A stretch of DNA of 35,177 nucleotides from Pseudomonadota bacterium (GTDB taxonomy: Bacteria; Myxococcota_A; UBA796; SXON01): the NCBI GenBank assembly GCA_030684355.1, contig JAUXTN010000023.1, positions 1 through 35,177 of the forward strand, read 5' to 3'. Position numbers and translations under genes: made by a program. This document shows, in pieces, positions 23,100 to 30,450 of the stretch. Within the stretch, counting starts at the first letter, position 1. Each line of letters opens with the position of its first letter. Under the pieces are notes generated by a model. That model was given only the letters and a program-made list of their open reading frames with translations. It had not been told where the DNA came from and made no database searches.

Positions 23100-23109
23100 G
23101 GAGCGCTCC
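23100..23109 (-). promoter_or_regulatory. Palindrome containing the frmA Shine-Dalgarno
   Basis: GGAGCGCTCC is a perfect palindrome one base before ATG on the minus strand and supplies the Shine-Dalgarno GGAG. A hairpin would be too tight to be stable, so a protein site or chance is possible. Confidence 0.3.
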
Positions 23110-23227
23110 GGATGGACGGGGTGCGAATGCGCCGTCCTCCTACCCCGGTCGGGCGCGCCGAACACGCACGAGGCCGAGGTGGCCCCACGCGCGACGGAGC
23201 GCGCCCGTGAACTCGCGGCGCGGGTCG

Positions 23228-23815
23228 CTACTGCTTGATGTCGATGACGAGCCGCGCCGGCGCGGTCAGCTCGAACGCACGGTAGGCGGTAGGCGCGCCC
23301 ACGCCCACGACGTAGGCGACGACGGCCTCGAAGTCGCAGGTGCGCTCGATCTCGCGGACGACCGGGAGGCCGGGCTTCGACTCCTTGGGGGTGGTCTCCG
23401 CGCCGGCGTCGTCATGCGCGGTGGCCGGCTGCACCTGGACGAGCAGGAGGCCGTCGCCCTCGATGTCGCGCGGCGCCCCCGAGGCGCAGTCGTGCGCGGG
23501 GCGGTCGATGTACTCGAGGTGGTGGCCGGGCACCCGATCCCCTTCGAATTCCAGCACGATGCGCTCGAACCCCTCGTGCGCGCCGACCCGCACGGCGGTC
23601 ACCTTCACCGGCTTCGCGTCGGCCACGGGCGCGACGTCGACGTTCCCGATGGTCCAGGTGTCGGGGCCGGTGGCGTCGGCCTCGTTCGTGGGGGGCGGGT
23701 TCGTGGACGGGACGGTCGGGACGGTCGGGACGGTCGGAGGCTCGACCGGGGCGGTGGCCTCGCGGGTGGTGCAGCACGCCGCGAGGGCGAGGAGGAGGAC
23801 ACTATACCGGTTCAT
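23228..23815 (-). CDS. Lipoprotein with an AMIN-like domain
   Basis: 195 residues. MNRYSVLLLALAAC gives lipobox Cys14. A linker with three VPT repeats (9-bp units on DNA near 23706-23740) leads to residues about 70-195, where the pattern VRVGAHEGFERIVLEFEGD, PGHHLEYIDRP, GDGLLLVQVQPATAHD, DFEAVVAYVVGVG and ARLVIDIKQ follows the AMIN-like domain I know from actinobacterial lipoproteins (there V-x-x-GxHDGFDRvvfEF ... RLVVDVrh). AMIN domains in other proteins bind peptidoglycan or envelope polymers; the function of this subgroup is not known to me. It is separated from frmA by about 130 bases. A CAGAGT element (23827-23822) lies 7 bases before its ATG. Confidence 0.78.
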   Translation of the reverse strand: MNRYSVLLLALAACCTTREATAPVEPPTVPTVPTVPSTNPPPTNEADATGPDTWTIGNVDVAPVADAKPVKVTAVRVGAHEGFERIVLEFEGDRVPGHHLEYIDRPAHDCASGAPRDIEGDGLLLVQVQPATAHDDAGAETTPKESKPGLPVVREIERTCDFEAVVAYVVGVGAPTAYRAFELTAPARLVIDIKQ

Positions 23816-23945
23816 GGCGGGACTCTGGCTGGACGTGGCCCCTAACTCGCGTCGCGCTCGTGCTCGGTCGTCGGGTCGCGCGCGGGTCGCGAGAAATCTT
23901 CACGTCGGGGTGAAAGCACCCGGCGAGGCGCGCCGTTGCGCGTGT

Positions 23946-23956
23946 GGAGGTCCTCC
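23946..23956 (+). promoter_or_regulatory. Inverted repeat carrying the Shine-Dalgarno of the small exported protein
   Basis: GGAGGTCCTCC ends immediately before ATG 23957. Its left half is the Shine-Dalgarno; its right half CCTCC equals the core of the 16S anti-Shine-Dalgarno. Confidence 0.35.
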
Positions 23957-24226
23957 ATGAAGCGTCTCGTCCTGATTCTCCTCGCGCTCCCCACCTTTGC
24001 TTCCGCCCAGGAAACCGCCCCCGAGATCGACGAAGCCTCCGGCCGACAGATCATCCGCCAGAAGGCCCAGGAGGTCGACTTCGACGAGGTCGACGTGAAC
24101 GCCGCCCTGAACCGCCCGTCGTTCGGGTACGTGGCCGAGGCGCGCCGCGAGACGTTCAACCCGCTCATCCGCCTCCGGCTGGACTTCAACACCGAGATGG
24201 ACGCGTCCGTCGGCGACGTGAAGTAG
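23957..24226 (+). CDS. Small exported protein of unknown function
   Basis: 89 residues. MKRLVLILLALPTFASAQ is a clear cleavable signal peptide with an ASA cleavage site after residue 17. The mature 72-residue chain is charged: SGRQIIRQKAQEVDFDEVDV, then NRPSFGYVAEARRETFNPLIRLR, ending DFNTEMDASVGDVK. The 'E-V/DFDEV-V-x-A-x-L-x-RPxxxYV-x-x-ARRExFNPLIRLR' pattern reminds me of small periplasmic proteins that sit near TonB/Tol-type or gliding genes in Myxococcota, but I cannot name a family. GGAGG lies 6 bases before the ATG. The gene is alone between two divergent or separately promoted neighbours; a 21-bp tandem repeat begins 4 bases after the stop. Confidence 0.75.
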   Translation: MKRLVLILLALPTFASAQETAPEIDEASGRQIIRQKAQEVDFDEVDVNAALNRPSFGYVAEARRETFNPLIRLRLDFNTEMDASVGDVK

Positions 24227-24230
24227 CCCC

Positions 24231-24272
24231 GCCGCCGTCCCGGGAGGCCCCCCCGCCGTCCCGGGAGGCCCC
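24231..24272. repeat. 21-bp tandem repeat just after the small gene's stop
   Basis: An 18-base core (GCCGTCCCGGGAGGCCCC) is present at 24234-24251 and again at 24255-24272, so two 21-base units start 4 bases after the stop. The core itself holds a CCCGGG palindrome. It may also work as a transcript-end structure. Confidence 0.8.
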
Positions 24273-24317
24273 GCGCCGCGCCGCGGAGGGGGCCCCCGTC
24301 GTTGCAGTTGGAACGAG

Positions 24318-24353
24318 GGGACCCATCGACTCGGGTCCCGCCCTCCGTTAGAA
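24318..24353 (+). promoter_or_regulatory. Putative operator and -10 of the helicase gene
   Basis: GGGACCC (24318-24324) and GGGTCCC (24333-24339) form a 7-8-7 inverted repeat. TTAGAA (24348-24353) lies 7 bases before ATG 24360 and could be a weak -10 for a leaderless transcript. The repeat would occupy the spacer and -35 region. Confidence 0.35.
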
Positions 24354-24359
24354 GCCCCG

Positions 24360-26948
24360 ATGCCCGAGACCCCCCTCCGCCTCGACGAACGCATCCCCGA
24401 GAAGGGCTTCGCGCACCCCGACGACATGCTCAGCGCCTTCCTCGCGTGGGTCGCGGACACGGGGGTCACGCTCTACCCGCACCAGGAAGAGGCGGTCCTC
24501 GAGATCTTCGCGGGCAACCACGTCGTCCTCGATGCCCCCACCGGCTCGGGGAAGTCGCTCGTGGCCATCGCGCTGCACTTCAAGACCTTCTGCGAGCTCG
24601 GCCGCACCTGGTACACCGCGCCCATCAAGGCCCTGGTGAGCGAGAAGTTCTTCGCGCTGTGCAAGATCTTCGGCCCCGAGCACGTCGGCATGATGACGGG
24701 GGACGGCGCGGTGAACCGCACGGCGCCGATCCTGTGCTGCACCGCGGAGATCCTCGCGAACCTCGCCCTGCGCGAGGGCGCGGACGCCAAGGCGACCACC
24801 GTAGTCATGGACGAGTTCCACTACTACGCCGACCGGGATCGCGGCATGGCGTGGCAGATCCCGCTGCTGACGTTGCCACAGACCACGTTCCTGCTCATGT
24901 CGGCCACGTTGGGTGACACGAAGCTCATCCGGGAGGACCTGGAGAAGCGCACGGGCCGCACCGTCGCGGAGGTGCGGGGCGCGCTCCGGCCCGTCCCACT
25001 GGTCTACGAGTACAGCATGCGGCCCATCCACGAGGCCATCAGCGAGCTGGTCCGGAGCAGCCGGGCGCCGGTGTACGTGGTGCACTTCACCCAGAGCGCC
25101 GCGACCGAGCAGGCCCAGGCGCTCATGAGCGTGGACTACTGCACGAAGGAGGAGAAGAAGGCGCTGGCCGAGGCCGTGAAGGGCTTCCGGTTCCACAGCC
25201 CGTTCGGCCCGACGGTGCGGCGTTACGTCATGCACGGGGTCGGGTTGCACCACGCCGGCTTGTTGCCACGCTATCGCCTCCTCGTGGAGCGCCTGGCACA
25301 GCAGGGGCTCCTGAAGGTCATCTGTGGCACGGACACCTTGGGCGTCGGCATCAACGTGCCGATCCGCACGGTGCTCTTCACCCAGCTCTGCAAGTTCGAC
25401 GGGGAGAAGGTCGGGCTCCTGAAGGTGCGCGACTTCAAGCAGATCGCGGGGCGCGCGGGCCGCGCCGGGTACGACACCAAGGGCTACGTCGTGGTCCAGG
25501 CGCCGGAGCACATCATCGAGAACGCCCGGGTGGACGCCCGGGTGACCGACCCGAAGAAGCGCCGGAAGATCGTGAAGGCCCAGCCCCCGACCAAGGGGTA
25601 CAAGCATTGGGACGAGGAGATCTTCAAGCAGTTGGTCGAGCGCCCGCCGGAGGCCCTGGAGAGCCACTTCACGGTCGATCACGGGCGGCTGCTCGCGCTG
25701 ATGCAACACGCGGTGGAGACCATCGGCGATGCCCGCCCCGGCTACGAGAAGATGCTGGAGCTCATCGACCGGAGCCACGCCACCGCGGCCGAGCGCGAGA
25801 AGCTCCGCTCCCAGACGGAGGACATGCTCGTCGGGCTCGCGAACGCGGGGCTGGTCGGTGTCACCGGCCTCGAGGAGGGCGGGCCGTTGGAGCTCGATCC
25901 CACCTTGCAGAGCGACTTCAGCCTGCACCATTCGCTCTCGCTCTTCCTGCTTCATGCGCTCGCCCAGATGGATCCGGCGTCGCCGAGCCACACGCTCGAC
26001 ACCGTGAGCTGGGTGGAGGCCATCCTCGAGAATCCGCGCGCCGTGCTCATGCGGCAGGAGGATCGCGCCAAGTACCAGCTCATCCAGCAGCTCAAGGCGC
26101 AGGGCGTGCCCTTCGAGGAGCGCATCGCCGCGCTGGAGGACGTGACCTGGCCCAAGCCCAACGCCGAGGCGATCTACGCGTTCTTCAACGGGTACACGGT
26201 CCGCCACCCCTGGGTGAACGGCGAGGCCATCCGGCCCAAGTCGGTGGTGCGGGAGATGGCGGAGTCGTTCATCTCCTTCTCCGACTTCGTGAAGGACCTC
26301 GGCCTGCAACGCTCCGAAGGCGTGCTCCTCCGCTACCTGAGCGAGGTGTACAAGGCGCTCGTGCAGAACGTGCCGGTCGACCTGCACACCGACGCCCTCA
26401 CCGACCTCATCGCGTGGCTGCGCACGATGCTCGGCATGGTCGACGCGAGCCTCCTCACCGAGTGGGAGACGCTCATGGCGGGCGGCGATGCCCCCGCGAT
26501 CGACCACTCCCGGCCCGTCGACATCTCGGAGGACCGCAAGACCTTCCAGGCCCGCGTCCGTGCCGAGCTTCACGCCCTCGTCCGCGCGCTCTCGCGTCGC
26601 GACTGGGAGGAGGCAGCGGCGAGCGTGCGCCGCGCCGAGGACGGGCCGTGGGGCCCCGAGGAGATCGAGCGGACGCTGACCCCGTTCATCGAGGAGTACG
26701 GGGACGTCGCGTTCGACCATCGCGCCCGCCTCGCGACGCTCACGTCGGTCAAGCCCGACGGCCCCCACCGCTGGATCGTCCGCCAGACGCTGCTCGCGCC
26801 CCTCGCCCCGAACGCCGCGGACACCTACGCGTTCGATACCGGCGAGGCCGAGGAGGAGGGTCGGTGGTGCATCGAGGGCCGGATCGACCTGCGCGGGAAC
26901 ACCAACCCGGATGGCCCGTTGGTGGAGCTCGTCTCGATCGGCGAGTAG
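24360..26948 (+). CDS. Ski2-like DEAD/DEAH-box helicase with DUF3516 region
   Basis: 862 residues. Seen: YPHQEEAV, Walker A APTGSGKS at 59-66, Walker B DEFH at 151-154, SAT in LLMSATLGD, GVGLHHAGLLPRYR, the CGTDTLGVGINVPIRTV segment (motifs IV-V), and motif VI QIAGRAGRAG at 361-370. After the two RecA-like domains comes a helical region to the end; DVTWPKPNAEAIYAFFNGY and HPWVNGEAIRPKSVVREM resemble the DUF3516 C-terminal domain of bacterial relatives of HelY. Ski2-family proteins unwind RNA or structured nucleic acid by 3'-5' translocation; the substrate of this branch is unsettled. No Shine-Dalgarno precedes ATG 24360. Cytoplasmic. All helicase motifs appear intact. Confidence 0.92.
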   Translation: MPETPLRLDERIPEKGFAHPDDMLSAFLAWVADTGVTLYPHQEEAVLEIFAGNHVVLDAPTGSGKSLVAIALHFKTFCELGRTWYTAPIKALVSEKFFALCKIFGPEHVGMMTGDGAVNRTAPILCCTAEILANLALREGADAKATTVVMDEFHYYADRDRGMAWQIPLLTLPQTTFLLMSATLGDTKLIREDLEKRTGRTVAEVRGALRPVPLVYEYSMRPIHEAISELVRSSRAPVYVVHFTQSAATEQAQALMSVDYCTKEEKKALAEAVKGFRFHSPFGPTVRRYVMHGVGLHHAGLLPRYRLLVERLAQQGLLKVICGTDTLGVGINVPIRTVLFTQLCKFDGEKVGLLKVRDFKQIAGRAGRAGYDTKGYVVVQAPEHIIENARVDARVTDPKKRRKIVKAQPPTKGYKHWDEEIFKQLVERPPEALESHFTVDHGRLLALMQHAVETIGDARPGYEKMLELIDRSHATAAEREKLRSQTEDMLVGLANAGLVGVTGLEEGGPLELDPTLQSDFSLHHSLSLFLLHALAQMDPASPSHTLDTVSWVEAILENPRAVLMRQEDRAKYQLIQQLKAQGVPFEERIAALEDVTWPKPNAEAIYAFFNGYTVRHPWVNGEAIRPKSVVREMAESFISFSDFVKDLGLQRSEGVLLRYLSEVYKALVQNVPVDLHTDALTDLIAWLRTMLGMVDASLLTEWETLMAGGDAPAIDHSRPVDISEDRKTFQARVRAELHALVRALSRRDWEEAAASVRRAEDGPWGPEEIERTLTPFIEEYGDVAFDHRARLATLTSVKPDGPHRWIVRQTLLAPLAPNAADTYAFDTGEAEEEGRWCIEGRIDLRGNTNPDGPLVELVSIGE

Positions 26949-26992
26949 GGGCCGCGGCCGCCGATGGCGCGGCCGAGACCGCCGCCTTGGGG

Positions 26993-26998
26993 TACAGT
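26993..26998 (+). promoter_or_regulatory. -10-like TACAGT 9 bases before ATG
   Basis: TACAGT preceded by GGGG matches the elements at 7058 and 19418. There is no Shine-Dalgarno before ATG 27007, so a leaderless or near-leaderless mRNA is inferred. Confidence 0.45.
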
Positions 26999-27006
26999 CC
27001 GCGCCC

Positions 27007-28467
27007 ATGTCGCACCGCACCGCCCTCCCGCTCCTCGCCCTCGCGGCCTGCGCGCTGGGGGCGTGCGCGCCCGACGCCCCGCCGAACGTGGTGCTCGTGT
27101 CGCTCGACACGTTCCGGGCCGATCGCCTCGGCGTGCTCGGCAACCCCGACGGCCTCACGCCGAACCTCGATCGGTTCGCGGCCGAGGGCATCCTGTTCAC
27201 CCGCGCCTACAGCCAGGCCTCCGTCACGACGCCCTCGCACACGAGCGTCCTGACGAGCCGCTATGCCTCCGAGGTCGCGGGCGACAACCGTGCCCCCAAC
27301 ATCGCGCCGGACATGTACACGCTGCCGCAGGTGTTGGGCGCGTACGGCTACCAGAGCGCCGCGCGGGTGGCCGGCGCCGACCTCTCCCCCGAGATCGGCC
27401 CGACCCGGGGCTTTGACAGCTACGAGACCTCCGTCGACTTCGGCTCGCTGTTCCACACGGTCCCGATGGCGGTCGAGTGGCTGGACCAACGCGACGCCAC
27501 CCGGCCGTTCTTCCTGTTCGTGCACGGCTACGACACCCACTCCACCTACCTGAAGCCCACCCCGTTCGGCTTGTTGCGCGCCGAGGGCGAGGCCATCGAC
27601 GCCTCCGAGGCGGCGCTGCTCGCGGCGACCGAGCGCGTCATCGACGGCCACCTCCACCCCGGCTTCGAGCTCCTCGACACGGTGACCCGGGCCCACCTGC
27701 GGCCGCGCTCGCCCGAGGCCCGCGCCGACCTGGACGCGATGGTGGAACAGGCACGCCCGCCGTTCCCGAGCGTGTCGGCCTCGGACGAGACGCTCATCCA
27801 CGACGCATACGACGGCGCGGTCTCCTATGCGGACGCCTGGTTCGGCACCTTCCTGGCGCGGCTGCAGGAGCGCGATCTGCTCGACGACACCGTGATCGTC
27901 CTGATGGCGGACCACGGCGAGGTGCTGGGCGAGGGCGGGCTCTACCACCGCTGCTGCACGCTCGACGACACCGTCTCGCACGTGCCCCTCCTCGTGCGCC
28001 TCCCGGGGGGCGCGAACGGCGGCCGCACGGTGGACGCCATGGTCGAGCTCGTCGACATCCTCCCAACGTTGCTCGAGCTCGTCGGCGCGGACCCGCCGGC
28101 GGGTATTCGTGGCACGTCGCTCGTGCCCGCGCTGGAAGGCGCCCCGTTCTCCGGGCGCACCGTCGCGATGACACAGGGGGGCCTGGGCTTCCGGATGCTC
28201 TCGGCCCGGAGCGCCGACGGGCGCCTCACCTACACTGGCGTGCAATCGGCCAGCGAGATGCTGGGAGAGCTCCTCGGCGCGGCCCAGCTCCCCGGCCCGG
28301 CGTTCGAGGCCTCCGAAGGGACGCCGCTTGCCGAGCAGCAGGCGCTGCGCGCGGGGATGGTCGCGTGGGAGTCCACGCTGCGCCACCCGAGCGCCGAGAA
28401 CAGCGTCGAGACCCCGCCAGAGCTCCAGGAGCAGCTCCGCGCGCACGGCTACTGGGACGCGAAGTGA
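27007..28467 (+). CDS. Sulfatase-like lipoprotein with Thr at the nucleophile position
   Basis: 486 residues. The signal MSHRTALPLLALAACALGAC has two possible lipobox cysteines (15 or 20). The catalytic domain opens with VVLVSLDTFRADRLG (normal Asp metal ligand), and QASVTTPSHTSVLTSR puts Thr74 at the place of the formylglycine Cys/Ser; the following Arg of the sulfatase signature is missing, so the maturation enzyme should not act on it. ADHGEVLGEGG gives the second metal pair, and a CC pair follows in YHRCCTLDD. As with the gene at 7070, a phospho- or phosphonate-type esterase or lipid-headgroup transferase is as plausible as a sulfatase. The two are different in length and arrangement and are not close duplicates. 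The stop overlaps the next start (GTGA). Confidence 0.85.
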   Translation: MSHRTALPLLALAACALGACAPDAPPNVVLVSLDTFRADRLGVLGNPDGLTPNLDRFAAEGILFTRAYSQASVTTPSHTSVLTSRYASEVAGDNRAPNIAPDMYTLPQVLGAYGYQSAARVAGADLSPEIGPTRGFDSYETSVDFGSLFHTVPMAVEWLDQRDATRPFFLFVHGYDTHSTYLKPTPFGLLRAEGEAIDASEAALLAATERVIDGHLHPGFELLDTVTRAHLRPRSPEARADLDAMVEQARPPFPSVSASDETLIHDAYDGAVSYADAWFGTFLARLQERDLLDDTVIVLMADHGEVLGEGGLYHRCCTLDDTVSHVPLLVRLPGGANGGRTVDAMVELVDILPTLLELVGADPPAGIRGTSLVPALEGAPFSGRTVAMTQGGLGFRMLSARSADGRLTYTGVQSASEMLGELLGAAQLPGPAFEASEGTPLAEQQALRAGMVAWESTLRHPSAENSVETPPELQEQLRAHGYWDAK

Positions 28468-29180
28468 GCCCCCTCCCCCTGCTCCTCGGCCTCCTGGGCT
28501 GCGCCAGCCCGTGGACGGCGGAGCGCGCGCTCCAGCCCAGCTACGCGGCGCTCGATCGCGACGGGGACGGGCGGATCGTGCAGGCCGAGTACGACGTGCG
28601 CCAGCTCGGCGGCACGACCTTCGCCGAGGCGGACCTCGACCACGACGGCGGCATCGGGTTCGACGAGCTCGCTGCGCTGTTCGTGGGGGCCGATCCGGCG
28701 CCGGCCTCGGCCAAGCCGCAGGGGAAGGCCGCGAACGGCGGCCACGCCCGGCACCCGACCAAGGTGCCGAGGCGGAAGGGAAAGGCCAAGACGGAGCTCG
28801 GGCCCGACGCGCCCAACCCGATGCGCCAGCGCCAGGAGGCCGAGTGGGAGGGGCGGCTCGTGTTGGAGTCGCTCGCGGCCGAGGTGCGCTTCGCCGACCC
28901 CGCGGCCGTGCTTCCGGCGGCCGACGCGATCAACACCGCCGTGGGCAGCGGGGGCCTCTACACCGCCGAGTCGCGCGCCGTGCTGGCCACGTTGGAGCAG
29001 GCGTCGGACACCGCGGGGGTCACGTTCCCCGCGTCCCTCCGGGCGCAGGCGCTCGCGGCGGTGCCGGTGACCCCGACGCTGCCGCCGCTCCCCACGCGCG
29101 GGCCGCTGGGCGGGCCGATCCTGCAGGGTCCGAACGCGCCCCGGGGCCCGCAGGGCGCTACCACCACTCGGGCTCGGTGA
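28464..29180 (+). CDS. EF-hand lipoprotein
   Basis: 238 residues from GTG 28464, overlapping the sulfatase-like stop. MSPLPLLLGLLGC has lipobox Cys13. Two canonical EF-hand loops follow: DRDGDGRIVQAE (31-42) and DLDHDGGIGFDE (57-68), both with acidic residues at positions 1, 3, 5 and 12, so paired calcium binding is expected. A basic Lys/Arg-rich stretch (residues about 90-105) and a Pro/Gly-rich tail come after. The translational coupling suggests a calcium-dependent partner or scaffold for the sulfatase-like lipoprotein; this is inference. The last 23 bases overlap the 3' end of the convergent lipoprotein gene. Confidence 0.75.
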   Translation: MSPLPLLLGLLGCASPWTAERALQPSYAALDRDGDGRIVQAEYDVRQLGGTTFAEADLDHDGGIGFDELAALFVGADPAPASAKPQGKAANGGHARHPTKVPRRKGKAKTELGPDAPNPMRQRQEAEWEGRLVLESLAAEVRFADPAAVLPAADAINTAVGSGGLYTAESRAVLATLEQASDTAGVTFPASLRAQALAAVPVTPTLPPLPTRGPLGGPILQGPNAPRGPQGATTTRAR

Positions 29181-29814
29181 TCCAGACGGGCTGGCCGTCG
29201 TAGTAGAGGTCGTCCTCCGAGAACGCGGCGAGCACGGCGGCCACGGCCTTCGTGTCGTCCCAATGGATCTCGTACTGCTTCGAGCCCGTGCTCACGAGGT
29301 CGGCGTCGACGCCGATGCTCTCCGCGAGCGCGGCCACCTCGGCGGAGGTCGACTCGTCGACGAAGGTGACGAGGGCCTCGCCGCCCTTGAAGTCGTCGCG
29401 TTGCACGAGCGTCTCGAACGCGGCGGTGACGCCGTCGTAGCGGAACAGGAAGAGGTCGCCGGCGACGCCGGAGAAGGTGCTCGACGAGAAGGAGCCCGTG
29501 CCGGTCGAGGCGAGCGTGGTGCAGCCCTCCCAATTCGCTTCCGCCGTGTACTGGGTGGTTCCGCCGAGCTGGACCCCGGTCCATTCGCCGCCCTGCGCGT
29601 AGAGCGTGGACGAGGCCGCGAGGGTCTCCACGCCGACCTCGTAGAGGTCCACCCCGATCGTGCAGTCCGTGCGCAGGTAGCCGGGCTCCGCGTGCGCGTA
29701 GATGCCGGCGTAGGGATCCCCGAGCTCCGCCAGCTCTTCTTCGGCCTTCTCTTCGAGGCCGATCTCCTTGTCACATGCGGCGAGGAGGGGAAAGAGGACG
29801 AGCAGGCGGGCCAT
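29158..29814 (-). CDS. Lipoprotein of unknown function
   Basis: 218 residues from ATG 29814, preceded by GGAG at 5 bases; ATG 29835 is in frame but overlaps the promoter. MARLLVLFPLLAAC gives lipobox Cys14. A short acidic Glu-rich helix (EEKAEEELAELG) follows, then a beta-rich domain of about 180 residues with Tyr/Thr/Gly-rich strands and a Cys pair (TDCTIGVDLYEVG and WEGCTTLAS). The C-terminus (YEIHWDDTKAVAAVLAAF, ITEPEWW) looks like a closing helix and strand. I do not recognise the family. Only the promoter and lipobox are informative. Confidence 0.78.
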   Translation of the reverse strand: MARLLVLFPLLAACDKEIGLEEKAEEELAELGDPYAGIYAHAEPGYLRTDCTIGVDLYEVGVETLAASSTLYAQGGEWTGVQLGGTTQYTAEANWEGCTTLASTGTGSFSSSTFSGVAGDLFLFRYDGVTAAFETLVQRDDFKGGEALVTFVDESTSAEVAALAESIGVDADLVSTGSKQYEIHWDDTKAVAAVLAAFSEDDLYYDGQPVWITEPEWW

Positions 29815-29833
29815 GCGAACTCCGAGGTGCCTC

Positions 29834-29862
29834 ATGGTAGCGGCAGGCGCGCCCAGCGCCAA
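29834..29862 (-). promoter_or_regulatory. Promoter TTGGCG-N17-TACCAT for the 29158-29814 lipoprotein
   Basis: On the minus strand TTGGCG (29862-29857) and TACCAT (29839-29834) are exactly 17 bases apart. Transcription should start near 29827, leaving a leader of about 13 bases that holds the Shine-Dalgarno. It supports a sigma-70-type consensus for this genome. Confidence 0.6.
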
Positions 29863-29985
29863 TCGATGCGAGCCCCTGCACGCGTGAATGACGAGCGGAT
29901 GACACGGGGCGCCGACCTGACGGTGGCCGAGCGGTGCGGCCCTGCCAGGCGGGTCGCGCGTGCCTACACACCCACTGGAGGCGCG

Positions 29986-30438
29986 ATGATTGGGACGCTG
30001 GCGCGAGGCGCTGCCGCGGGGGTGGCGGCGACCACGATCATGACCGGGGTGATGAAGACCGCCCAGCGGATGGGCCTCCTCGACGAGCTCCCGCCTCGGA
30101 CGGTCGCGAACGCGGCGCTCGACGCGGCGGGCCTCGAGGATGCCGACCCGACGACCCGCACCGTCGCGACCGGCCTGGCGCACTACGGCTACGGCGCCGG
30201 CATGGGGGCGGTGTTCGCCGGGATCACCAGCAAGCTGCCGTTCCGCGCGCCCCGCTGGCTCGAGGGCGCCGTGTTCGGGCTCTTCGTGTGGGTCTTCTCC
30301 TACATGGGGTGGCTCCCCGCCGCGAAGATCCTCCCCTCCCCCACCCGGGATCGGCCCGGGCGGCCGATCACCATGGTCATCGCCCACCTCGTGTACGGGG
30401 GCATCCTCGGTGTGTCGCTCGAGCGCCGCGAAGCCTGA
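29986..30438 (+). CDS. Small membrane protein, DUF1440/DUF6789-like
   Basis: 150 residues, ATG 29986 with GGAGG 4 bases upstream. The start MIGTLARGAAAGVAATTIMTGVMKTAQRMGLLDELPPR and the later LAHYGYGAGMGAVFAGI and VFGLFVWVFSYMGWLPA segments (three to four helices) have the look of the small DUF1440/DUF6789 membrane proteins I recall from high-GC bacteria; that assignment is tentative (motif pieces: AATTIMTGVMKTAQ, GLLDELPPR). The C-terminus ends with IAHLVYGGILGVSLERREA. Function unknown. It precedes the metallo-hydrolase gene by 12 bases and probably shares its transcript. Confidence 0.72.
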   Translation: MIGTLARGAAAGVAATTIMTGVMKTAQRMGLLDELPPRTVANAALDAAGLEDADPTTRTVATGLAHYGYGAGMGAVFAGITSKLPFRAPRWLEGAVFGLFVWVFSYMGWLPAAKILPSPTRDRPGRPITMVIAHLVYGGILGVSLERREA

Positions 30439-30450
30439 CCGGGGGGGTTC

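Noticed and set aside
23801..23806. TATAGT on the minus strand inside the start of the AMIN-like lipoprotein gene
   Set aside because: It lies within codons 4-5 of a convincing lipoprotein signal and no usable start follows it; the CAGAGT upstream fits the spacing rule better.
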